Positions 36,650-48,581 of a stretch of 64,000 bases of DNA are shown here, piece after piece (the first letter of the stretch is position 1; each line of letters starts with the position of its first letter). The notes below the pieces were generated by a model. It saw only the letters and a list, made by a program, of their open reading frames with translations. It ran no database searches and was not told the origin of the DNA. The DNA comes from Protopterus annectens (Eukaryota > Chordata > Ceratodontiformes > Protopteridae). A program made the position numbers and the translations under genes. The DNA lies in assembly GCF_019279795.1 (NCBI RefSeq), contig NC_056743.1:1779001049-1779065048 (forward strand). Direction: 5' to 3'.

Positions 36650-37560
36650 TTATTAAGCTGTAAATAAAAAATAAATTATAAACCAAAATTGTTATTCTGA
36701 ATGCATTCCATAAAACTTAAAAAAACACTCATGAGATACTTTACGTATGAAAACAAATCATCAATATATCTTGTATACAAGTAACATTTCCTTAAAATAA
36801 AATTTTTCATAAATTATTTATTTCTTAAAACTACTCAAACAGATTTGTGTAGCCAGGAGAGAATTGTGCAGCCATAGCAGTCTCATGAATTTGTTTATAA
36901 TAGGTACTTCCAAAGGAAAAAAATAACAAATTATTTGTTAAACAAAACACTTGCAATATTTGTGTAGAACCCACTGAATCCTTAGTATAATGTGAGATTT
37001 CATCCAGCCCTAAATCATATGCAATTGAAGAATAAAGGCTACATACATTCACTGGAACAAGTGACTAGGACGTCTGCCAAGTAATCCGTTCAACTTCTTC
37101 TAAAAAGCAACATGCTAACCCTAACATCAGATTATAGATCCAGTACACGGGGCTGCAACACCATGTCTAGCAGGATACCCAATCATTCCAAAGGTCCTTC
37201 TACTTGAGGCAATATCTGAGGTATTAGACTTTTGTGTACTTTAGGAAGTACATAAAATAAAAGCAGTCTAAGATTAACAACAATTTCACTCTCAACTTTT
37301 CAAGAGGCTGTTTATCTTTCTAATAACTTTCCAATTAATACAGAAAGATCTGCTTGAACCTGAGTGACATGAATTTTATAGACATCTTCTTATACTCATT
37401 TGGATTTGGTAACAATTTTGAGCACATTTCTGTACAAATTTCTTTAATCATCACAACTATGTTGCATCTGAGCTCCATAAATAATGACAAATCAGAAGAT
37501 ATTATCTTTGAGGCTTCCCACTCCCTCTTAGTCCAATTATAATTCATATAATATTTAGAC
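36650..37560 (-). mobile_element. Penelope-like element C, RT region
   Basis: Minus-strand frames match the PLE reverse transcriptase. The stretch 37052-36831 reads VCSLYSSIAYDLGLDEISHY, then YYKQIHETAMAAQFSPGYTN. The stretch near 36800-36720 carries the catalytic box LYTRYIDDLFSYVK. The stretch upstream to 37547 gives further weak similarity (LPNPNEYKKM). It is more diverged than PLE A and broken in several places. Direct repeats at 35280-35520 and 39478-39745 lie on either side. Confidence 0.72.
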
Positions 37561-39477
37561 TACATTTTAACATAATCTGCTATTTATTTTTTTAACCACA
37601 TTGTAATACACCAAACTTATCTTATTATTAAAGAGAAGCATAATGCACAAATATTGCCTGACTTTTGAAATGAAATTTTCCAAAAACATATCAGTCACGC
37701 TTATATCATCTAAATGAGATGTAGAAAAATAAAATGTTTATTGAATATCTCCAAATGCATCTTCTCTGAGGTGGTAATAAGCTTTAACCCCTTATAAAAG
37801 CATTTTAAAAAATAGCCCCTTGACTATTACTGCCAGTCTGTGAAGTACAGCAGAAGCTATGACAAAACACATGCATTACAGGTAATAGTTTTTGCCTTTC
37901 TGAAAACTTTGCTACCCTTTATTATAGTTACAGTTTCTACGTTCATAGATACCAGTAAGGTGGTAATCCAATGTTTGTACCCCCTGACAATGTTATTATA
38001 GGTTCAAAGGTTCACAGGTAAGTATTAGGCTAGCTGCCCTTGTGGACCATTTTAAGCAGAGCCAATTCCCCTTTGAAAGGTGAGAATCAAACCCTGTGCC
38101 TTGTTTCTGAGAGGTAAACATTTTCTCCATCATACCAACCCCCTATTACAGCAGCCAATTCTCTTAAGTCCCCTTATCAACACTGAGGGATGATTTTTCT
38201 TTCCATTTTATTGTTACTCAAATATATTTTTCTTAACTCATTACATCTGAGTGACACCTCCAGGTGCGTCTGCAGTTATCCCCTACTAATGCCTCTAGGC
38301 ATCAGATATCTTTTGTTCATATTTATTCAATAATTCCAAAACTGTGCTATATAGAAGGTTTTAAAAGATTTCATCTTAAAGCTTACACAATGGCAAACTC
38401 AACTGTATTAATATTTGACTTCTGTCTAATGCAGGTAAATAGGTATTAACTGTTTTTATAATATTGGTTTATATAGCAGTAGTTTTCACATTTTTCTAAC
38501 TATCTCAACAACCAAGTAACACAGACAGAACTCCTTTGCCTCAAATGAAAGCTCTCAGCTAGACAAATAAAATGTTGCTGACAGTATGTGTGTAACCTGA
38601 GTGGTTGCTGACAATATTGTACACTGTTTACAAAATATTACAAATGTAATAGTTCCTGTGTTTACTGTGACATAAAATTTGGTTTAAGACCTTAAAACTA
38701 AAGAATACTACTACTATAAAAATAGTTTGTGCTGAAGTGTTAACCACTTATACTTCTTTCATAACCCCTAGGGTTCCAGAGATAGGAACATTTGTTTGAA
38801 ATGTGAGAACATAATTTGATTCTGTCTAAAGGCTTAGGCTCCACCCGTTGGAAGTTACAGTGCAAACTTCCTGAGCTCCGTTGGAGTGAATGAGCTAATT
38901 GCTGCAATTTACCATCTTGCTGATCTCTTACCATCTGCACCATATGCTGATGCATTCTCTTAAGGCATTCACAAAGGAACCACAAACTAGCTTGAGTTTG
39001 TCACTCTGTAATTTATGGTATTTTTGTGATTTCAGCTTTTCTTCTATGTGCTTGATATTCAAAAACAATGTTTTCATATCATCCTCTCATTGCTGTAATA
39101 AAGTCTGTGTCCCAACTGATTTATTTATCAGGGAATCATTACATTTTGTGTTAGGCAGTTGACTTCCCTCTTATTTTATTCTGACAAAATCCTGACAAAT
39201 TCCAAAGAGCCAGTTAAAGCTGACTGTTCCTAGTATTGCTTTTAATTAAATAATATTGGCCAAACGGAAAAGTTAAATACAATTTCCAGGGAATGTTCTT
39301 ATGCAATAAATATTGTTGTAATAACACTTATCAAATACATTATTTCTTTTTCCCATATTATATTTTTGGTCTTGAATAAAATCCTCAGTATCACACATGT
39401 TGGCAAAAGTTCCTCCATCTGTGACATTCATAACCTCCATTTCAAAAGTTGCATTTACTCTCTTGCTCTTTCTGTTA
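37561..39477. other. Mostly unassigned AT-rich sequence
   Basis: Contains the SINE at 38000-38150. The remainder may be 5' sequence of PLE C, since a minus-strand frame at 38985-38740 is polar and possibly coiled-coil, but nothing diagnostic is visible. Confidence 0.35.
38000..38150 (-). mobile_element. tRNA-CR1 SINE
   Basis: Read on the minus strand: a B-box-like GGGTTTGATTCTCAC, then GGCTCTGCTTAAAATGG, then GGGCAGCTAGCCTAATACTT and an end in GTGAACCTTTGAACC. Same family as 22223 and 23970, more diverged. TATTA flanks it on both sides. Confidence 0.75.
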
Positions 39478-39745
39478 CATCCAATTTCCACTTAGGGGCA
39501 AATGCCAAATTGCAAGTCCAAAAGGCAATTCAGAATACACTTTTAGCTACTCCAACAGAACCATAAAAATCCATCTTTCATATAATTTAAAACAAGCTAA
39601 TATCTCAGGTCACTCTTTCAAAATTTGCATTTTAAATCCTATCTAAGTTATCAATATGAAAAAAAGACCAATCAGAAGTTTCTTCTTGTACATCAAGTAC
39701 GTAAAATAATCATTTTCTGATTAAAATGCTGACCTATAAATAAAT
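39478..39745. repeat. Right member of the direct repeat pair flanking PLE C
   Basis: Counterpart of 35280-35520, about 4.2 kb away in the same orientation. Confidence 0.6.
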
Positions 39746-40466
39746 AACTTAGTTAATAGCTAAAGTTTTTGTACTTTAAACTGCTTCTAGCACTGTTGCA
39801 CTACATTTCATTTTTGTACTGAATCCAGGTCCCTCTAGAGCTGAATATTTGCTCCACACTGGTGTATTACACTTTATCTTGCAATATTCTTGTGCTCCTA
39901 TTAAATCTGAGGATTATGTGTTGATTTTTTGCATTCTGATCTACTGTTAAATACTTTTGACTTCGTATCACAACTGTCACTTGTTAGTTCTGTACTTCTG
40001 TTTGGTCTGTTGTTTTAAACTGGTTATTTACTGCCTTCTTTGTAACCTCATGCAATGTTTTTATATTAAGAAGATTTTGATCTTTAGTCTAGTGGCAGTA
40101 GATTGTAACCACATATCTTCAGAGTTGGAAGTCACTGTTTGAAACCTCAAAGTGTGTGTTTGTGATTGGCCAGAGGGCTGGTTTGTTTTGAGGCTCTCTA
40201 CGCCTGTATAAAATTGCCACATTTGCACAATGCTATTCACCACACAGTAGTACTTAAAAGTGCACCATATAGAAATAGGCTCTTAGAATCAAAATTTGCC
40301 ATTTAAACTGTCCCTGAAATTTCCCCAGTACTTAGTTGCACAAAGAGCAACTAGTTTGCATATTCAGGAGCACTGCCACATGAGTCTGTCTTGGATAGTC
40401 CTGAATCAAGCTGACCAGTTGTAAATCTCTGCCTCGTGGATATTGGCATCCTTAGTCAAATTAGTT
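39746..40466. other. No recognisable gene
   Basis: Nothing assignable was seen in this stretch. Confidence 0.4.
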
Positions 40467-40690
40467 CTGGTAGCTGCAGTAGCGTTGTTGCCTCACAGCA
40501 AGACGTTGTCCCATTCGATTCTCAGCTAGAGCGTTTTCTGTGTGGAGACATGCGTAAATGAGCTTGCCTTTGTTGAAGGTTGTGCATCAGGGCTGGTAAC
40601 TCGGCACGTAAAAATCCACTACCAAACATTAGCGGACCAGAGTTCTGCTGTAGCGACCCCTAACCGGGATAAGCAGAAAGACACAACAAG
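40467..40690 (+). mobile_element. tRNA-derived SINE with RTE tail
   Basis: The head reads GGTAGCTGCAGTAGCGTTGT then CCTCACAGCAAGA, then a B-box ATTCGATTCTCAGCT. The tail CTGTAGCGACCCCTAACCGG then GATAAGCAGAAAG matches the RTE LINE end at 450-490. The copy at 51985-52213 is in the opposite orientation. Confidence 0.85.
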
Positions 40691-40889
40691 TCAAAGTACT
40701 TCTCGTACACAAACACTTATAATAACAAACAGGTTGTCAGAAACTCAAACACATCCACCGCATGTAATATGGACCAAACATATTGACCCAGTTATGTTGA
40801 GGCTCCTAAATGTAATTTTCTTAACCATGGACACCCAGATGTTGCACTCATAAAAAGTATCCTCAGTAACTTAAAAAGCACACTACTAA

Positions 40890-42260
40890 AACAATTCCAA
40901 CCATGACACAGGCAGTCACATCTCATGGCATCTCATTTTCAAAGCTCATAAGACATACTACCACACAACCCAATATGTTGGTCATATTAAGCTCTGTTGT
41001 GAGACACACAGATGTCCCACTCAGCAGGATGAGAAATGAAAAAGTCACAGTCAGTTACCTATCTGGGGCTGGATCACACATGGACTCAGGTCATTAAACT
41101 ACAAGTACCCATGTGAATTAGTTATACTTCATGTGGGCATGAATGACCTGAGAAATACCTCTCTGTGTTATATGAAGAGACAAATGCTGAAGATCTTAGA
41201 CTATGTGTCTGAAAATGATTTTACCTTTTCCAAGGATGATGCCACATTATGAAGTGAATATAATTGAATTTAATAATTGGTTTATGTCTTGGTGTTATTT
41301 GAAGGGTTGCAATATTTGTCAGCCTGGGAAAATATGGTTGACAGAGCTTGTTGATTTGTTAGTGATGGTCTGTATCTGTTCCCTCTAGGTTTTTGAATAT
41401 TAACTAAAATCTTGTCCACTCCATAGTGCATTTTTTAGGCATTTTCAAACTGATGAACTTTCTAACATAGCAAAACCAACCAAATATAATCTGAAGGTGT
41501 TATTACTAAATGACAGGAGTGTAAGCAAGAGACTCCACTCCCCACAAGCTCTTCTCAAACTGGAGAATGTAGAAACTATGCAGAAGGCATCCCAGTGGTT
41601 ATAGAATTGAGAGCACATGTAAACAGTAACTTGATCAGTGACCTTCATTCACTTCTGAGCAACTTACAAGTAAAAGTATTACATCTGGGTCCAAGGATGC
41701 CATCTTTCCACTGTACTCTGTTGTCAGCAGACCTGTCATTGAGTACAGTGCTCTCATTGCTATATACCTGACCTTGCATATTCAACAACTTATCCTTCTA
41801 CTCAGTATCCCACAGGGTGCTATAATATCATTTATACATGGCCTGTAAAACATCTTCTGATCCCACTGTGATGGACCTGTTGCACATGTACAAAATGAAC
41901 AGCATCTGAATTACCCAATCAAATAGAACATGCTGGAGTGATAGGTATGTGCCTCAGAGACTACCACCTCTCTGGAACAAGCTTTACATCCATGTCAAGC
42001 AGAATTATGCCCTAACACAAATCAAATATAACTTGAACCACTAAGGGAATTGGAAATGTATGTATAGTCTGGCAACTATGCTTCTATTAGACACAGGCAT
42101 CCTGTAAATGCTTGACTACCAGCGCCCAAGCCTACTTATAATCCATAAAATAGCCATAACTTATCAAAATCTGGCAGATGCATTTAGAAAGTACATTTAG
42201 GATTACAAAGCCCCCTGACATGAGTCTTTTCCAAAGTAATCACCTATGAATCTATGAATT
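40890..42260 (+). mobile_element. CR1-group LINE H, internally deleted
   Basis: Plus-strand pieces of one CR1 lie in order with the centre missing. The stretch 40900-41390 is the SGNH-esterase-like ORF1 end (NMLVILSSVVRHTDVPLS, then MNDLRNTSLCYMKR, then INIIEFNNWF-like text and a C-terminal DG.-like segment). The stretch 41480-41580 is the start of the endonuclease (RSVSKRLHSPQALLKLENV). The stretch 41715-42010 is the C-terminal region (a segment resembling RPVIEY, and a WSDRYVPQRLPPLWNKLYIH-like piece). The stretch 42060-42260 is the 3' end closing CACCTATGAATCTATGAA. Most of the endonuclease and all of the RT core are absent. It provides the empty-site sequence for the insert in CR1 E. Confidence 0.7.
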
Positions 42261-42279
42261 AATTATTCAGATCATTCAA

Positions 42280-42990
42280 TGGTAATGTACCATATTCAAA
42301 AATGTACCATGATTCCTTTTTTAATAAGATATCTGATATATTCAAAAAAGTTCATCATTCATTCAAACATAAATAATAAAATATCTTAAAACTGCCGAGT
42401 CACTACTGCATTTCTCTTTAAACTGGGTAGTATTGGTCTAGCTGTCATCTAATCTGACCTATATAACATTTTCTTTATGTCTGTCAAACTAAATATTTTC
42501 AGTTTTTTTTCCAGGGATGATAAAGTGGTACATGAAATAAAAATTGGGAAACTCAGAAAAAGGGGGTACGGATGCTAGAGAGTATGAAAATAATACAGCA
42601 TACCCTGCTCCCAAGTCTAATAAGTCAGATTCTGGTAAAAAGTATGACCAAAATGATGGAATATTTGTAACAGAATATTTTGATCAAGAAGGTTTTTAGG
42701 GGACCCCAGTTTGACCAATCCCCCATTCTAAGGAGATCCAAGAGAATTGCCCAAAGGATACAAACCCCCAGCTTTAGGGCAGATGTATCACCCAGAATTT
42801 CAACCACAGTAATTTAGGAGGTGAGACAGATAGAGGAAGCAGAGGTATTAGACCTATTAATTCTGTTATTAACTCATGGAATCAGTTCGGATACACATAA
42901 ATATGGATCTAGAGAATTTACCATTGATTAAAGTTTACAATGGTTACAAAATTTTTAATTATAGCAACTTGGATATACCCCAGGATTTAA
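42280..42990 (+). mobile_element. Penelope-like element fragment (N-terminal region)
   Basis: The stretch 42300-42420 aligns loosely with 35940-36060 (GATATCTGA followed by an AT-rich run and a TGAC/GTCAC-TTTCTCTTTAAA part). The stretch 42670-42760 encodes a segment like RRSKRIAQRIQT, comparable to RRSQRIANRN in the PLE piece at 6660-7360. Assignment rests on these short similarities only. Confidence 0.45.
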
Positions 42991-42995
42991 TAAAA

Positions 42996-43027
42996 TCTGT
43001 GTAGGCTCTATGTAGAGCCTACACAGA
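42996..43027. repeat. Perfect 15-bp-arm hairpin
   Basis: TCTGTGTAGGCTCTA and its exact complement are separated by two bases. It is not followed by a T run and sits between repeat relics, so a terminator role is not suggested. Confidence 0.85.
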
Positions 43028-43309
43028 ATGTACCCATGTGTACAGCCACGGTTCCCCTTCAGCAGACTGCCGTGCATATTAATGATGGTGCTTTGCTGAG
43101 GGAGAGCATAGGAACAGGGATATTGAATCTGTGCAGGCAGAAGTGTAGAGGCTATTCCCTGATTGTAGATACCTGGTTAGATGTTATGAACAGGGTGAGG
43201 CTCCCTGTTTTGTTCTCTGCTACTGTTGAAATGCTATGTAGGTTTTTTTAAATGTGTAATTTTTTTATGCTTTTATTTTTTTATTTTTATTTTTTTACTG
43301 TTTTTGTTT

Positions 43310-43560
43310 GCATGGCAGCAATGCCAAGCTGCATGTATATACAGATAGCTGACCCCTGCTACACATCTAAAAATAAAAACTGAATGTAATTAATTATCAG
43401 AATTTTTTAATTAATTTATTTTTTTTTAATTGCCATTTGCGGAGAGTGGAGTGGAGTGTAGCAAAGCTGAGCTGCACTCAGACATATATAACTAACACCT
43501 GCCTGACATCTAAAAAGAGGAACCGGATGTAATTAATTATTTATTTCTGGTTATGTTTAA
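43310..43560. repeat. Two diverged direct repeats
   Basis: The stretches 43325-43400 and 43460-43550 share GCTG(C/A)...ATATA, GACATCTAAAAA-like and TGTAATTAATTAT segments. The intervening sequence is T-rich. They lie just upstream of the first Harbinger-type Myb-like gene. Confidence 0.5.
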
Positions 43561-43639
43561 GACTGCATGGTGAGGCCTGTTGCTTAGTGATGCTAACAGG
43601 TAGATTAGTAGTATATGTGAAGGTATACTAGTTTTCATA

Positions 43640-43715
43640 ATATCCAAGTAGCTAAATGGGTAGAGTTATGGCCTAATGCTTAGTAAGTCCTGAGCTCAAA
43701 TCCGTAGCAGTCATA
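43640..43715 (+). mobile_element. Possible tRNA-like SINE head
   Basis: TAGCTAAATGGGTAGAG resembles an A box and GAGCTCAAATCCG a B box, at suitable spacing. No tail was recognised, so this is tentative. Confidence 0.4.
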
Positions 43716-43989
43716 ACATGTCTGTAATTTAATTTACTTTTTATTTCTTTAAAAACAAATTTGTTACATAAGTCAGTGCTGTGTGGTGCTGAGCACTGCT
43801 TAAACATGCTAATGGCTACCACTGTTTGTGCATTGCTAACCTTTGCTAAAACCACTGTTTTGTGAATTTTCACACTGCGCAGCTCTGCTTAGCTGATTTG
43901 CATAATGCTAAGCAACACATCACTTTTTTGAATGCTACTCAATGATATGTAAGGGCAGGAAAACAGCCTATATTAAGGCCAGTTTTAGG

Positions 43990-44340
43990 AATTCTGCACC
44001 ATTCGTTAGAATATGCTTATCTTCTGGTATGCCTGATGGTGTTGGAGAGGGTGTGTGCTTTTGGGTGCAAAGATGGGGTGTGCAGGAGTCCAGGGTTTTT
44101 GTTGGGCTCATGGTAAGCAACCATGAACCTAGGCTGATACAGGGCTGTTAGTAGGGCTCAGAATGTAAAGCTGAGGCCTGGCATCAGATGGTCTTTGAAC
44201 TTACTAGTGCTACTGGTGTACCCTACACTTGTGAGCAGTGTTGTCACCACTATGATGACCTGAAGTGGAGAAAGAGGAGAACATTGGATACCTGGGTCCT
44301 AGAGGCTAGGGCTGGGCATGGCCCACAAATATGTAAATGT
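43990..44340 (+). pseudogene. Harbinger-type Myb-like protein, first exon (relic 1)
   Basis: The plus strand encodes a Myb/SANT-like DNA-binding domain related to the accessory protein of Harbinger transposons, which in known systems brings the transposase to the element ends. Recognisable segments are EGVCFWVQRWGVQESRVFVG, EPRLIQG, AEAWHQMVFELTSATGVPYT and CHHYDDLKWRKR. A stop and frame change near 44150 break it. The exon closes before GTAAAT at about 44331, a possible donor also seen in the second copy. Upstream, 43780-43930 is rich in GCTTA/TAAGC words, as expected of subterminal binding repeats. A matching 3' exon lies at 46200-46580. Confidence 0.65.
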
Positions 44341-44509
44341 GTTTTCCACTGTTCTATTAAAATGCAAGGTGAATGTCTGCAATACTGGTATGCATAATGG
44401 TGTACTTGTCTCCCAACAGCTGCAGCTGAGAGGACTTGCAATGTTCAGTCCCATGCGGGGCTCCTAACCAGGTTGCACCATGAGTGTGGTAAGTACAGAT
44501 TTATTATGC

Positions 44510-44690
44510 TAACTACAGTGCAATAAGCAACAAAGAATAAAAATGTACTGCAATAAAGAATAAACAATAAATACTGTAGTGCAATAATTGAGCAATTAGA
44601 ACTGCAGTGCAATAAATAGGCAATTAGAACTGTAGTGCAATAAATGAACAATAACAACTGCATTGCAATAAACCAACAATACCAATAACA
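44510..44690. repeat. Minisatellite, unit ~29 bp
   Basis: Several units built on ACTGCAGTGCAATAAAT plus a variable CAATTA segment, in the first intron of the Myb-like relic. Confidence 0.8.
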
Positions 44691-44729
44691 ATAAGCAAAA
44701 AGGTGTAAAGCAGGATTGTAGTGTCATAA

Positions 44730-45375
44730 CATAATTGTAGTAGAGCTGTATGCATGGCATGTTTAAGGTAAGGTTGATGCAGTCAAGTGTACCATTGTAA
44801 TAGCTGTAGAATGCAAAACTAATGACTTGCAAACTGTATTGCTGAATTCATAGCATGGTTCAAGGCTGTCTGCAAGCCAATTTCAGTCACATAATACTCT
44901 CGGTTCTTCCTACTCCAGGAAAAAAAAAGGTATATGGGTGAGATAGCCAAGTCTATGAGCAGATATTGTGTGTGGACTTCACAGAGAATTATCATCAATA
45001 CCAATAACATGTTAAGCAGCATTGTGGATTCTTAAATAAATCTGTTAATATTTGCAGTATGGCTGTATTTATTGCATGTGCATTCTATTGTCACTGCAGC
45101 CAAGTTTAAAACAGTAATAGCTCTTGAATGCAAAAGGAATGAACTGAAAAATTATTTCTCAACTCATAGTATGGTTCAAGGTTGACTCCAGGCCAGTTTC
45201 AGTCACATAATGCTGTCATTTTCTTCCAGTCCTGGCACAAAAGGAATGTGGGTGAGGTATCCCACTTTATGAGCAGATATAGTGTGTAGATTTCAGAGAG
45301 AATTATCAACAATACCAATGAAGTGTTAAGCAGCATTGTGGTTTCCTAAATAAATCAGTCTTAATATTGCAGTAG
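44730..45375. repeat. Direct tandem duplication, offset 316 bp
   Basis: ATAGCATGGTTCAAGG at 44851 recurs at 45167 and GCAGCATTGTGG at 45015 recurs at 45331, with similarity throughout. It lies in the presumed intron of the Myb-like relic. Confidence 0.8.
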
Positions 45376-46199
45376 ACTGAATTCATCACACATCTGTTCT
45401 AAGTTGCTGCAGTCAATTGTTACATTATTTGCAGATGCCCCCTACAGTCACAGCTATTAAGTTCTACTCCCATGCCTGCCAACTAAGGCATGGCGGCTGT
45501 CTAGTTTACTTACTGTATACAAACATGCCTCTTAAGTGTCACTATTTTTGTAATGTAATTAGAACTGACTAATCTGTCTGTCACATGATTAGTAGATAAA
45601 TGATTAACCAGAATGCAATGTATTACCATATTTAGTTACAGAACACCTTGGTAGTTATGTAAGTCCACATTATGTGAAACTGTTCTGTGTAGTTGTGTAC
45701 CCGCATTTGTTAGTGTTTGGCCCATATTGCCCCATGCTATCAGCTTCAGAGGCATGTATGTGCGACATCAGCTATAGGAGAATTGTAGTCACTGTACTCA
45801 CAACTGACACTACACACTTGTAGAAGTATGTATTACCAGTGTTTTCAGGGATATCATCTGCAGTGTCACTAATGGTATGTTTTTCTCTCTTTCCCACCAC
45901 TTATCTTCTTTAATTTATTATTGTTATTTATTATTATGATTTTATATTAACATATTTTGTTAAACTAACTATATTTTGTTAAAATTTATTTTATTATTGT
46001 TATTTATTATTATGATTCAATATTAACAAATTTTGTTAAACTAACTGTTTTGTTGTCCTTATGGTTTAATTCATACTGGTTTGCTTTTAACATACTGACT
46101 GTTATGTTACTTAATGTTGTGTTGCACATAATATACATTAATATGTATTTGGATTAATAAATATCATGGTCCCTTATATTAACTGTTTATTACTAACCT

Positions 46200-46620
46200 T
46201 AAATTTTAGTTATACGTCATTTACCACAGTGCGTCAAGGTAGGCCAATTCTGGCTAATCTGTCTTTCTTGCCTCCTCTGGCAATGGCACTGGGTCCCAGG
46301 ATGTCTAGGACCCAGACCAGTGGTGTCCTCTCTGCTGCCCCTGCACTACCTGCAGAGTTGGGTAGTTCTGCCCCATGGGACAGGTCTGGGCTCCCGTCTG
46401 GGAGCGGTGGTAGAGGGGGAGTTGTTACTCATTATGAGCTGCTGGTTTTGGTGCGCAGAATGGGTATGGGCAATGCCTGCACTAGATGGAGAGCTTTCTG
46501 GCCACACTGGTAGGGCAGGCTCACCCCAGACCCCAGCCTCCACCACTGCCACCCTCAGGGCAGTGATGGAGCATTGTTAAAAGTCCCATGGGTGAAGATG
46601 TGAGTCATGTTGCTACCTTG
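46200..46620 (+). pseudogene. Harbinger-type Myb-like protein, 3' exon (relic 1)
   Basis: The Pro/Gly/Ser-rich stretch from GGCCAATTCTGGC to about 46580 aligns with the corresponding segment at 63490-63834, both centred on a shared MA(L/P)G and MS..(Q)T/A pattern. Downstream untranslated sequence (ACAACACCCTCCCC; CACACCACCCCTG) also matches 63910-63975. The reading frame appears shifted relative to the second copy. Function would be protein interaction; the copy is degenerate. Confidence 0.55.
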
Positions 46621-47261
46621 TGGAAGCACATGGGACTGAAATTCCACAACACCCTCCCCGTCCAAGGTTTTCAACCCCCTCATGTGTCACACACCACCCC
46701 TGCCTGTTGTTTTGTCTGTCTGCAAATGCTTCTTCACCTACCTAACTTACATCCCCCACATGTACCTATGTCCCTTCCTCAACATTCTACTCTCACCTTA
46801 AAAAAATGGACACCTGTCCCAAAAAAAGAAAATATTGTCCAAAACATAGCTCTCCATTTTGCACATGTGTCCACTTGGCACAAGTAATTTGGTCCAATTT
46901 GCTTGACAACACAGTTATGTTGTCATCACCTCTCTCTCTCTGGATGAAAGTTCAAAGTCATGTACAAATTCTGTCAAAGTGCACAGTTGTTGCTGTACAA
47001 GAAATGGGTAGCTATGGTTCTTTCCTACATGCTTCATGCACATCCCTACCTGCCTTTCTTTATGTTTTTCCCCTTCTTGCACTCCATTTCATTACATTCC
47101 TATCTCCCCATTTTCCTTTTCTTTATATTTTTTTAGTGCAACATCATTAGGCCTTGTAGAAGAGGGCAGTTTGGAAGCCTGCAGCAACTTGCAGGACCAA
47201 AAAGTACAAAACTATTGCAGTTTGATAGCCCATAAGGGATTGTCAGTTGTTTTGCAGGGGG

Positions 47262-47263
<2 letters not shown>
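46621..47263. other. 3' flank of relic 1, no separate gene
   Basis: The first part matches the 3' flank of the second Myb-like copy. The rest has accidental frames only. Confidence 0.4.

Positions 47264-47333
<70 letters not shown>
47264..47333. repeat. (CA)n microsatellite
   Basis: A CA array of about 70 bases ending in a CAAACACA variant. Confidence 0.95.
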
Positions 47334-47341
<8 letters not shown>

Positions 47342-47974
47342 ATACCAAGTGACCTGGAGTGAGATTAGAACTCCTATCTATCTAGGTTTATACATTATAC
47401 ATCACAGTACTTATTGCACATTCAACGGGTTGAGTATGTTTTATATGTGATTGCAGGCACAGTATTTGTGCATTACACAAGCTAGGCTTGTGTGGAACTG
47501 CATCAGTGGCCTGCAGAGTGATATTGTTATGTACTGTTATCTGCAATTAGTATCGTAGCAGTGAGTTAACATTTATTATCCTAGCTATATGTATACATTT
47601 GGCCACAGTATGGCCATATGTGGCTCTTTGCCCTTAGATAGGAAAGCCTATGGACAGGAACAATGTGCCCTCTCCATGTGTGTGTGTGTAGACAACATTA
47701 TACAGTATACCAACTGCCCACCTGTTTCTGTCTATGTGGTGACATCCAGCGGGCACAGGTGTCTGTATGTAAGCACATTATGTACTGTTGAGCCCTTACC
47801 TTGGATCTTTTGAGCAACAGTATAGATGTGTGATAGTGCAGCTTTACTCACCATTATAAAGTTATGTAGGACAATACAGATATCCACACACATATTTATG
47901 TATAAAACAGGAATGTATATATAAATGTAGATGTGTGTATGTGTATGTAGATATATGGGGAGAGACAGAAATGT

Positions 47975-48019
<45 letters not shown>
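47334..48019. other. No gene; (TA)n at the right end
   Basis: Nothing assignable until the (TA)n array of about 47977-48019, into which the next element is set. Confidence 0.5.
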
Positions 48020-48021
<2 letters not shown>

Positions 48022-48527
48022 GTCTAGGACATTTCACTGAAAGTCAAATTCATGTGCACTTTTCACTGAAAGCTCAATTCACTGAAAACTCAGTTCACTA
48101 AAACACATTTTACTGAAAGTTATATATGGCCTTTTCCCCACTGTAGTGCAACCCTGGAGTTAGTATATATAATAAGGGTGTGGGGTGCGGGAGGCACCGG
48201 CCCCCACATCGGGGGGTGTGGAGTCATAGCCCCGCACATATTTTTAATATTTTGAACTATATACATGGAGTCTTGCAATTCCAATATATTACTCTTTTCC
48301 TAACATAATATATACTTAAAATATGTGGGGGGCTATGCTCCCCACACACCCCAATGTGGGGTGTGGTGCCCCCCTTACTATATATACTAATTCCAGGGCC
48401 GCACTACAGTGGCAAAAAGGCCATATATAACTTTCAGTGAAATGTGTTTCAGTGAATTGAGTTTTCAGTGATTTGTGTTCAGTCATTTGAGTTTCAGTGA
48501 AATGTGCATTCAGTGAAATGTCCTAGA

Positions 48528-48530
<3 letters not shown>
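48020..48530. mobile_element. Near-complete palindromic MITE inside (TA)n
   Basis: The ends are GGGTCTAGGACATTTCACTG at the left and CAGTGAAATGTCCTAGACTC at the right, and inverted similarity continues over roughly 200 bases per arm with many TTTCAGTGAA words. The inner arms carry GGAGTTAGTATATATAATAA and its inverse TTACTATATATACTAATTCC, plus G/C-rich blocks. (TA)n lies on both sides, so a TA or TATA target duplication cannot be measured. No coding frame. Confidence 0.88.
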
Positions 48531-48575
<45 letters not shown>

Positions 48576-48581
48576 GATATA

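Noticed and set aside
42996-43027. Hairpin as a terminator or small RNA
   Set aside because: No T run and no adjacent transcription unit; it is more likely part of a repeat relic.
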